Source: Candidatus Eiseniibacteriota bacterium (lineage in GTDB: Bacteria; Joyebacterota; Joyebacteria; Joyebacterales; Joyebacteraceae). From it: a DNA stretch of 13,221 bases. The position numbers were made by a program, and so were the translations under genes. The notes beneath the pieces were generated by a model. That model was given only the letters and a program-made list of their open reading frames with translations, was not told where the DNA came from and did no database searches. The stretch covers positions 1 through 13,221 of the forward strand of contig DAOWER010000244.1 in NCBI GenBank assembly GCA_030638405.1. The letters are read 5' to 3'. Below are positions 6,761 through 13,221 of this stretch, piece after piece; position 1 is the stretch's first letter; each line of letters begins with the position of its first letter.

Positions 6761-8496
6761 CACGTCCAGCCGAGGGTCGTGTGGAATCCGAAAGGAAGGC
6801 TCACCCGCAGAGCCACGTGCACGAACGTGTTTTGAATGGAGACGTTGAACCCAGGATGCCAACTGCCGTTCTCAATGGACGCGACCGCCCCGAAGGGAAA
6901 GCTCACGGCGGCAACAGGTCGGCCGTCCAGCGAGAGCTCGACCTCGCGCTCGCGGACGCGCGCGGTCACCTCGGGATGGATATGGAAGAACCACTCCAGC
7001 AGGTGTTCTCCTTCACCATCGATGTTGTCGATGATCTCAACACTCCCATCGGTCACGATGATCTCGCGATAGTGCTGGGGCTTCCCCGGAAGGAAGGCGT
7101 AGCCGTCGTGAGCCGCGTATGCCCCGCCTTCGCGCGGGCCTGCGTGGAGGAAGTCCGCGCGCCGACCGCAACGGTGAGAGGCCCAGACCTCGCTCTGTTC
7201 CTCCTCATCGATGCGCACCGTGTTGTGCGCCGCCGTCCGGCGCTGCCACAGGCGCTCGTCCCCAGGCTTGTAGGTCGACACGCCGGAGTTGACGAAAAAC
7301 CTCCGCCCGTCTCGCGAAAGCTCGAAGGAGAGCGACTCGCTGTGGGCGTGTCCAGGCTGGTAGGCCGGCTTCGGCACGCCGGCATCGAAGAGGACGACCG
7401 TGAGGCCGTCCTCCGAGGTAATCCGGAAGAAGTCGGTATCCTCGAGGCAGCGAACGCCCTTGAACTCCTTCCGCACCGTAGCGAGCCCCAGCCTCTCGGC
7501 GTAGTCGAAGAGGTCGTTGCACGTGGCGGCCGCGCCGAGCGTCGCGTCGTTGAAGAACGACGTCCCGCCGTCCGGGTGGGTCATGGCGGCGAGCCAGTCG
7601 AGCATCACAAGGGCTCTGCCCTCCAGTCGAGGACGCGCATCACGCCACCTGCGGGGGACTCCCTCGGCGAAGGCGGTCCACAGGTTCAGCACGTCGAGAA
7701 GCTGCTCGAGCACGATCGCGTGGTACATCGGAGAGCGCTCGTAGTGCCCGCCGTCGTCGCACACCTGCTCCTCAAGTTCGCGGAATAGAAGCGCGAACCC
7801 CCTTTTCGCCCAGCGGTCTCCTTCCTCCCCTCCGAAGAACAGACCGCCGATGGTCAGCGCCACGGCGTTCGCCATCAGGTGATTGGCCGCGATGTCAAAT
7901 TCGAGGCTCCGGTCGAGGTGCCGGAGCTGAGCGGCCAGGCTGCCGAGCACGCGGTCGTCCGGCGTGGCGGGGTCCGGTGCGCCGACCTTGGCCGCGCCGG
8001 CGCGCGCGCCTGCACTCCGCCCCGTCGAACTGGCCCCGGCGCCCTCGAGCAGCAGCGTCCATTTGACCCAATTGACCACCCGGATGGAGATGGGATACGG
8101 GTCCCACGTGTCCGGCGTGCCGGGCGGGTTCGCGTCGATCCACGAGTCGACGGTTCCGGACATCCACTCGCGTCGCCGGTCGACGGCACTCCGCGGAAGA
8201 TCCGCGAAGTAGTTGAGTTCGTAGACCCAGAGTCGAGGCACGTCGGAAGGGGCCCAGTCGATCGCACCGGGGAAGTGCCTTTCAATGTTGAGAAGACTCA
8301 CGCGGTCCGGCGCCGACCATCGATCGCTGGCGGCGATCGGCCGGTGAAAGAACGCGGAAGTCGCGCGTCTGTCCGGAGGCGGCCCTGAGCTAACGAGAGG
8401 CGGTACGACGCGGCGCAGCACGCGCGTCCATATCTGGCGCGGACGAAGATGAAGGACGGTGCGACAGTAGCGTCCGATTTCGGCCCAGAGGGTCAC
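6760..8496 (-). CDS. Heparinase II/III-family polysaccharide lyase
   Basis: The 578-residue product has the two-part architecture of the heparinase II/III family: an N-terminal alpha/alpha toroid (about 60-340) and a C-terminal beta-sandwich (about 355-578). Family blocks are WDPYPISIRVVNWVKW (131-146), ANHLMANAVAL (204-214), QVCDDGGHYERSPMYHA (244-260), THPDGGTSFFND (306-317), PGHAHSESLSFEL (381-393) and TAAHNTVRID (421-430). The His of NHL, the Tyr of HYERSPMYH and the His of GHAH correspond to the expected catalytic region. These enzymes cleave uronate-containing polysaccharides by beta-elimination; in biosynthetic loci they are thought to trim or edit the polymer. No obvious signal peptide is seen. 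It starts at GTG, whose last two bases overlap the preceding stop (GTGA, 4 nt), implying coupling to the oxidoreductase gene. An Ala/Gly-rich stretch at residues 151-180 appears to be an insertion relative to the family. Confidence 0.9.
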   Translation of the reverse strand: MTLWAEIGRYCRTVLHLRPRQIWTRVLRRVVPPLVSSGPPPDRRATSAFFHRPIAASDRWSAPDRVSLLNIERHFPGAIDWAPSDVPRLWVYELNYFADLPRSAVDRRREWMSGTVDSWIDANPPGTPDTWDPYPISIRVVNWVKWTLLLEGAGASSTGRSAGARAGAAKVGAPDPATPDDRVLGSLAAQLRHLDRSLEFDIAANHLMANAVALTIGGLFFGGEEGDRWAKRGFALLFRELEEQVCDDGGHYERSPMYHAIVLEQLLDVLNLWTAFAEGVPRRWRDARPRLEGRALVMLDWLAAMTHPDGGTSFFNDATLGAAATCNDLFDYAERLGLATVRKEFKGVRCLEDTDFFRITSEDGLTVVLFDAGVPKPAYQPGHAHSESLSFELSRDGRRFFVNSGVSTYKPGDERLWQRRTAAHNTVRIDEEEQSEVWASHRCGRRADFLHAGPREGGAYAAHDGYAFLPGKPQHYREIIVTDGSVEIIDNIDGEGEHLLEWFFHIHPEVTARVREREVELSLDGRPVAAVSFPFGAVASIENGSWHPGFNVSIQNTFVHVALRVSLPFGFHTTLGWT

Positions 8497-10655
8497 CGCT
8501 CCTCCGCCTCTCCGCGCAGCCTGTCTGCCAGGTCGATCGTGACCCTGGAGACCTCCATCAGCTCTTCGAATGCTATGGGCGCGGGCCCGCCAGCTCGCAC
8601 CGACTCTACGAACGCGGCCGCGCAGTCTCGCTGCCCCTTGTCCTGGCGCCGCAAGTTCATCGATCGGAAGCCCGGACAGCCGTAGCCCGTAAGCCTCCTG
8701 AAGTTGTCCAGAACGAGAACTGCCCCGCTGCAGAACACCTCCAACCTCTCTTTGGGGAACGATCTGTTGCCGTTGGCGAGGTAGTGAATCGTCCCTATCG
8801 AGCCGTCCTCGAATCCCAAGGTCAGTGATGCGCTGTCGCGGGTGTTACGAGCTCCGCCGGCACCCCCCAGACCACTGGCGTTAGCGGACGAGATCCTGGC
8901 CGCCGCTAGGAACCTCAACAGGTCCACGAAGTGGCAACCCTCACCAACGATGCGCCCCCCGCCGACCTTCGGATCCTGCGTCCAGTGATCGGGAGGGAGG
9001 GCCCCCGCGTTCACCGTCATTATGAATGACCTGGGTCCCGGGAGTTTCGTGAGAACGTCCGCAATCTTCCTGATGTGAGGCGCGAAGCGCCTGTTGAAGC
9101 CGACCATGAGCAACGGCCGGGACTCCAGACTGAGGTAGACGGATTCGATCTCGTCCAGCTCTTCTCGCGTGATCGCCAGCGGCTTCTCGACGAAGACATG
9201 CTTGCCGGCTCCGAGCGCCTCGCAGACCAGGGCGGCATGGCTGTCGTGTCGCGTGGCCACGACCAGGGTGTCGATACGCCCGTCGTTGATGAGAGACGAC
9301 GTGTCGGTCGTGGCGTCGTCGAACCCGAACTTCTTCCCGGCGTGCACGGCGCTCGCACCGCCCCTGGACGCGACGGACACGAGCTCGGCGCCGGCCGATT
9401 TGAAGGCCGGAATGAGTACGGCCGTGGCGTAGTTACCTGAACCGACGAAGCCCACCGCCCCCCGCCCCGCGGGAGGCCGTGCCAAATCACCGCGGTCGCC
9501 AATCCGGACAGTGCGCTCGAGCACCGCCTCGTTCGTTGCCTCGTCGCCGGAGGCGTAGTCCAGGACGATTCCGAGCGACGGCTCCCCTGATCCAAGCAGG
9601 CCATAGGCGTCGAGCGCACGCACGACAGGGAATCGGTGCGACACAAGAGACTCGACCTCCAGACGCCCGGAGGCCAGCATGTCGAGAACAGCCTCGAAGT
9701 TCCTGCGCTCGGTCCACCGAACGAATCCGAACGGGTAGTCGTGCCCGCTCTCCTCGTAGAGAGGGTCGTAGCGTCCGGGACCGTAGGAACACGACACCTG
9801 GAAAGTGAGTTCCTTATCGTAGAAATCGGAACGCCGGAGCTCAAGCCCTGCCACGCCGACCAGCACTATCCGCCCTCTCTTGCGGCACATCTCAGCGGCC
9901 TGGTGCATGGGCTCGCTGCTCTTGGTGGAGGCGGTGAAAAGCACACCGTCAACACCGCGACCTCCGGAGAAAGACATTGCGTGCGCCACCGGATCTCCGC
10001 CGTCCGATATGTCGACTACCTCCGCGCCGAACGTCCGGGCGAGCTTGATCCGCGCGGGATCGGTGTCTATACCGAGCACTCGGCACCCGCTGCCCCGCAG
10101 AAGCTGCACGGTCATAAGACCCACAAGGCCCAAGCCCACAACGGCGAACGACTCACCCAGCGTCGGTCCCGCCAGCCGAATGCCCTGCAGCGCGATCGCG
10201 CCCACCACGGTGAAGGCGGCCGCTTCATCCGAGACGCCATCAGGCACTCGCGCGCACAGGTTCTCGGGAACACACACGATCTCCGCGTGCGGTCCGTTGG
10301 ACGCGACCCTGTCGCCGACGTCGATCGAAGTCACTCCTTCACCGAGGGCCAGCACCACCCCGGCGTTGCTGTAGCCCAGCGGTATCGGCTGATCCAGTTT
10401 GTTCCTGACGGTCGACAGCGTCGCGGATAGTCCGTCCGTCCTGACCTTGTCCAGAACCTGTCGCACCTTCTCCGGCTGGCTTCTGGCCTTGTCCAACAGG
10501 TTGGCCTTGCCGAACTCGAGCAGCATTCGCTCTGTGCCGGCTGAGATCAAGCTGTGCCCGGTGCGAATCAGCACGCGACCCGGACTCGCCTGCGGACTGG
10601 GAACGTCGGCAAGCTGTGTCTCTCCGCTCCCCAGATTCTGCAGTATCTGTCTCAT
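8493..10655 (-). CDS. Bi-domain oxidoreductase: MDR dehydrogenase fused to Gfo/Idh/MocA
   Basis: The 720-residue product joins two NAD(P)-binding enzymes. Residues 1 to about 370 form a medium-chain dehydrogenase with a Rossmann motif AVVGLGLVGL (171-180). Residues about 398-720 form a Gfo/Idh/MocA oxidoreductase with VGFVGSGNYA (401-410), VEKPLAI (489-495) and GEGCHFVDLLRFL (571-583), whose His is the usual catalytic position. The dehydrogenase half lacks the Cys ligand normally found near residue 40 (here GHSLISAGTERML) and the four-Cys structural zinc loop, so it probably does not use zinc like classical alcohol dehydrogenases. This fusion is a recognised family usually next to heparinase-like genes in polysaccharide loci; its substrate is unknown to me, plausibly a sugar or uronate. 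The ATG at 10655 overlaps the upstream gene's TGA by 4 nt (ATGA) and has GGAG nine bases before it. Confidence 0.93.
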   Translation of the reverse strand: MRQILQNLGSGETQLADVPSPQASPGRVLIRTGHSLISAGTERMLLEFGKANLLDKARSQPEKVRQVLDKVRTDGLSATLSTVRNKLDQPIPLGYSNAGVVLALGEGVTSIDVGDRVASNGPHAEIVCVPENLCARVPDGVSDEAAAFTVVGAIALQGIRLAGPTLGESFAVVGLGLVGLMTVQLLRGSGCRVLGIDTDPARIKLARTFGAEVVDISDGGDPVAHAMSFSGGRGVDGVLFTASTKSSEPMHQAAEMCRKRGRIVLVGVAGLELRRSDFYDKELTFQVSCSYGPGRYDPLYEESGHDYPFGFVRWTERRNFEAVLDMLASGRLEVESLVSHRFPVVRALDAYGLLGSGEPSLGIVLDYASGDEATNEAVLERTVRIGDRGDLARPPAGRGAVGFVGSGNYATAVLIPAFKSAGAELVSVASRGGASAVHAGKKFGFDDATTDTSSLINDGRIDTLVVATRHDSHAALVCEALGAGKHVFVEKPLAITREELDEIESVYLSLESRPLLMVGFNRRFAPHIRKIADVLTKLPGPRSFIMTVNAGALPPDHWTQDPKVGGGRIVGEGCHFVDLLRFLAAARISSANASGLGGAGGARNTRDSASLTLGFEDGSIGTIHYLANGNRSFPKERLEVFCSGAVLVLDNFRRLTGYGCPGFRSMNLRRQDKGQRDCAAAFVESVRAGGPAPIAFEELMEVSRVTIDLADRLRGEAEER

Positions 10656-11761
10656 CTTTGTGTTCTCCGGGCTCGTGTGTCTGTGATGGATCTCGATACG
10701 GAAGACCCCGCGATTTCGCGGCAGTACTCAAGGAAGCGATCTGCCCAGAGCTCGGAATCGAACTCGCGACGGCGCTCCCGCACGCCCGCACGCAGCCGGC
10801 CGAACAGGGCCGGGTCATCGCGCAGCCGCTTCATAGCAACGTAGAGGGAGTCGGCACTTCGGGGCTCTACGAGAATGCCCGTCGACTCGTCCACCATCTC
10901 AGGCAACTGTCTCCAGTTCGTGCAGATGACGGGCAGACCTGCGCTGTAAGCCTCAGGAATGACGCGTGGCTATCCCTCGGTCGGGAGATAGGTCGGAAGG
11001 AGCAGGGCGTCGTAGCCGGAGAGCACGGAGCGGACGTCGTCCGGGTCCACCGAGCCACGGTACCGGACGTGATCGAGCCTGTCGAAGATCGAAACAGCGA
11101 CGTCATATCCGGACGTCCCGTAGACGTCGATCACGACGTCACCCCCGAATCGCTCGCCGGCCTCGATCACCTCGGCCAGCCCTTTGCCCCTGCGCAGCTG
11201 CCCCAGGCATACGAACCTCCGACACTCGCGATCCGCGGAGTCCTCCTCGGGCAGCTCTGGCATCGGACGGCTGTTCGAATACCACCGGACGTGCTCGATG
11301 CCGTCGTGCCTGGCGCCCTCGACGAGCGCCTTCGTCTCAACCAGATAGAGGTTGGCCTTCTTCACGCCCCAGTGGATGAACGCTCTGAGCGGAGCCGGAT
11401 AGACGCCGTAGTCGGTGCCGCCGAACTTCCGAATCAGATACGGCCTCCCGAACAGCCTTGAGAGAACTGAAACGAACGGAGCCAGTGAGTGCAGCCCCCA
11501 CCTCACAACGTGCAGCGAAACGACATCGCTCTTGGGAATCTCACCCGCGATTGCCCCGAGAACGCGCAGATAGCGAAGCGGCGCACGCATGCCGCCGCCT
11601 CTGATCCCCTGGGTGTTGACAACGGAGACCTCCATGCCGTCCCGCCCCGTGAGCGATGCTGCGAGGAGCTTGAACGGTATGGTCGTGCCTCCGACGGCCG
11701 GGCCGTGCAGGCTCTCCGGATGCGGTCCTATGAGGAGTATTCGCAGCCGCTTTTCAGTCAA
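10652..11761 (-). pseudogene. GT4-family glycosyltransferase interrupted by an in-frame amber codon
   Basis: The reading frame encodes a 369-position GT-B glycosyltransferase with one TAG at 10970-10972 (position 264). Before it come the N-terminal Rossmann start RLRILLIGPHPES, a glycine-rich loop AVGGTTIPF and the sugar-nucleotide-domain start FVCLGQLRRGKG (183-194). After it the same frame continues PRVIPEAYSAGLPVICTNW and then MVDESTGILVEP, normal GT4 C-terminal sequence. The TAG replaces what is usually an aromatic residue inside the EX7E motif (E262...E270), so the 263-residue truncated product would lack the second Glu and the C-terminal helices. A single base change explains it; a sequencing error, a recent nonsense mutation or readthrough are the options. 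The start is taken as TTG at 11761, overlapping the previous stop by 8 nt behind GGAGG; a GTG at 11779 or 11803 is possible. The end overlaps the oxidoreductase start by 4 nt. Confidence 0.85.
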
Positions 11762-12917
11762 CGTTCCTCCGGTCGGCACGGACCTCCCGCGAATCAAGGA
11801 CACGACGATACACCGACAGCGTGCGCTCGGCCAAACGCTCGGCCGAGTACTTGTCGAGAACGAAGGTGGATCCGGCCTTCCCCATCTCGGCCCTCCGCGA
11901 CGCGGGCAACGACACCAGCTCTACTATCGCCGCGGACAGCGACTTCGCGTCCCCCGGAGGCACTATCCAGCCGCTCTCACCGGGGCGGACGATCTCCGAG
12001 ACGTCTCCGACGTCGGTGGAGATGACTGGCCGTCCGTGGGCGAGACCCTCGAGTACCGCGTTCGGACATCCCTCCCAGCTGGACGACAGCACGAGCCCGT
12101 CCAGCGCGAGGTAGACAGAGCGGATGCGGTCGGTCGGCTCGAGCAATACCAAACGGCCCTTCAAGTCGCCAGCGTTCAATCGCTCTCTGACCGTCCTGAG
12201 GAGAGTCCGATCGGTCCAGGCACCCACCCAGATAAAGCGGACCCGATCGCGCACCTCGGCCGGGAGCAACTCCATGGCATCCAACAGGAGGTGCGGGTTC
12301 TTCTGGATCTCGACCCTCGCGATCGTGCCGATGAGAAGATCGCGCCCACCCGACAGGCTCTCACGGAATTGCGATGCATCGCGGAGATCCTGTGGGGTGG
12401 GTTCGCTCCAGTCGATCCCGTTCGGAACGACGTGTATTCTGTCCCTCCACTCGGGGACGTGTTTCACCACGGCCTGACGGACGGCCTCGGCATTCGCTAT
12501 CATCGCGTCCCCCGAGTTCGCCAACGCTCGCTCGATAAGGAGATTCCTCCGCGACAGGCCGACGTCAACATTCCGCTCCGACACGATGGTAGCAGGTCTA
12601 CGCCTGAAGGAAGTCGCGACGCGGGCAAGAACGCCGGGAGTTCTCAAATAGCTGTGAACGATGTCGAAGCCCCCTCTCAGGACAAGCCGCATGAGGCGAA
12701 GAAGCACCAGAGGGTCGCGCGCGCCACGCGTCCCCAGAAGGTGAAGCGTCGCGCCCGCGCTCTCGACATCGGGTCTGAAGTGGAAAAGGGGGTGATATAT
12801 GGCCATCTCCGCGTCGATGAGCTCACGATTCAGCGCCTTGACCAGCGTCACCAGTTGCCGCTGGGCGCCTCCGGAAGAGAGCGAGTCGATGAGATACAGG
12901 ACTCTCAGTCGTGGCAA
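11754..12917 (-). CDS. GT4-family glycosyltransferase
   Basis: This is a retaining GT-B transferase of 387 residues that adds a sugar from a nucleotide donor to a growing lipid-linked glycan at the inner face of the membrane. The N-terminal domain has VLYLIDSLSSGGAQRQLVTL (7-26), typical of GT4. The donor domain has IGTIARVEIQKNPHLLLDAM (196-215), the EX7E motif EGCPNAVLE (282-290) followed by GLAHGRPVISTDVGDVSEIV, and GWIVPPGD. The start is a TTG at 12917 preceded by GGGGGAG; no ATG or GTG lies nearby in frame. It overlaps the CapK-like gene by 13 nt and the interrupted GT4 gene by 8 nt, so it is part of the coupled cascade. Donor and acceptor cannot be inferred. Confidence 0.93.
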   Translation of the reverse strand: MPRLRVLYLIDSLSSGGAQRQLVTLVKALNRELIDAEMAIYHPLFHFRPDVESAGATLHLLGTRGARDPLVLLRLMRLVLRGGFDIVHSYLRTPGVLARVATSFRRRPATIVSERNVDVGLSRRNLLIERALANSGDAMIANAEAVRQAVVKHVPEWRDRIHVVPNGIDWSEPTPQDLRDASQFRESLSGGRDLLIGTIARVEIQKNPHLLLDAMELLPAEVRDRVRFIWVGAWTDRTLLRTVRERLNAGDLKGRLVLLEPTDRIRSVYLALDGLVLSSSWEGCPNAVLEGLAHGRPVISTDVGDVSEIVRPGESGWIVPPGDAKSLSAAIVELVSLPASRRAEMGKAGSTFVLDKYSAERLAERTLSVYRRVLDSREVRADRRNVD

Positions 12918-13221
12918 TTGCCGCTCCCCCCTACATTGCTGATGACGTACATGTGCTTGCCCGTCGGTGTCGGGTCAATGCGGTCTGCCAGGACGAAGCT
13001 GATCTCGCAGTCGCCCACCATCTGCTGGATCCGCGCGCGGATCTCATTCTCGCGCGCCAGCGCTTTCTCGCCCGATCCCTCGGCCGGGACGATGACCACG
13101 GTGATGCGATCGAGGGCCTCCTGCACCACCTGGAACTTCCCAATCGAACCGTCATTGTACTCCACGCCGATGACGTGAATGAAGAACTCGGGAAGGACAA
13201 CCCCACCGTCTCTTCTGCGGA
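12905..13221 (-). CDS. CapK/phenylacetate-CoA ligase-like protein, C-terminal end (partial)
   Basis: Only the last 104 codons are in the window; the gene continues to the right beyond 13221. The visible part reads RRRDGGVVLPEFFIHVIG, then VEYNDGSIGKFQVVQEA, a VVIVPAEGSGEKA beta-strand, an amphipathic stretch with IRARIQQMVGD, and the end segment PTPTGKHMYVISNV. This matches the C-terminal subdomain of adenylate-forming enzymes of the CapK group found in capsule and exopolysaccharide loci, including the TGK lysine near the end that is usually catalytic in this superfamily. The function of CapK proteins in these loci is not well defined; acyl or aryl activation is a guess. The gene ends in TGA at 12905, overlapping the next gene by 13 nt. 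Confidence 0.8.
   Translation of the reverse strand, partial: RRRDGGVVLPEFFIHVIGVEYNDGSIGKFQVVQEALDRITVVIVPAEGSGEKALARENEIRARIQQMVGDCEISFVLADRIDPTPTGKHMYVISNVGGSGNCHD

Noticed and set aside
6781..7788. Plus-strand open frame of 335 codons opposite the lyase gene
   Set aside because: It is antisense to conserved heparinase-family motifs and shows no domain of its own.
10970..10972. Amber recoding (for example a TAG-decoding tRNA) as explanation for the interrupted glycosyltransferase
   Set aside because: TAG ends the permease and WecA-like genes at sensible positions, so general reassignment is unlikely; no suppressor tRNA or recoding element was seen in the window.
11589..13178. Long plus-strand open frame (529 codons) opposite the two glycosyltransferases
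   Set aside because: It lies antisense to genes with clear GT4 motifs, and its product is Arg/Pro/His-rich without recognisable domains. This is typical of mirror frames in GC-rich DNA.

Overview
The window is a high-GC bacterial chromosome segment, probably from an uncultured lineage seen through metagenomics. I cannot name a phylum from sequence alone. Coding density is high. Nine of the ten genes lie on the minus strand. GTG and TTG starts are common, and neighbouring genes overlap by a few bases. There are no RNA genes, insertion sequences or CRISPR arrays. The content is an envelope or exopolysaccharide biosynthesis locus, with the start of a central-metabolism gene (ppdK) at its left edge.

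Read in the direction of transcription (right to left), the first block is a tight cascade of five overlapping genes. It holds the C-terminus of a CapK/phenylacetate-CoA-ligase-like adenylate-forming enzyme, an intact GT4 glycosyltransferase, a second GT4 gene broken by one in-frame TAG, a fused dehydrogenase plus Gfo/Idh/MocA oxidoreductase ('bi-domain oxidoreductase'), and a heparinase II/III-family polysaccharide lyase. Overlaps are 13, 8, 4 and 4 nt, which implies translational coupling.

A plus-strand PiT-family permease gene then interrupts the minus-strand series. It converges on the heparinase gene, and the two stop codons share a 12-bp palindrome. It is driven by a near-consensus promoter (TTGACA-N17-TATTAT) with a small inverted repeat in the spacer. 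Its N-terminal signature looks more like the sulfate permease CysP than a phosphate transporter.

Left of the permease, minus-strand genes resume with a non-hydrolysing UDP-GlcNAc 2-epimerase (WecB/WbpI type), a DegT/WbpE-type sugar aminotransferase, a protein with the C-terminal domain of D-glucuronyl C5-epimerase, and a polytopic WecA/TagO-type polyprenyl-phosphate sugar-1-phosphate transferase. ppdK follows with its own promoter.

Together the genes suggest synthesis of a lipid-linked, uronate- and amino-sugar-containing polysaccharide: nucleotide-sugar supply (2-epimerase, aminotransferase, oxidoreductase), initiation (WecA-like), assembly (GT4s) and modification (C5-epimerase-like protein and lyase). 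The most notable points are the co-occurrence of a uronate C5-epimerase-like protein with a heparinase-like lyase, the apparent loss of two catalytic tyrosines in the former, and the amber codon inside the EX7E motif of one glycosyltransferase. Polymerase, flippase, sulfotransferase and export genes are not in the window, so the polymer's identity is inference.
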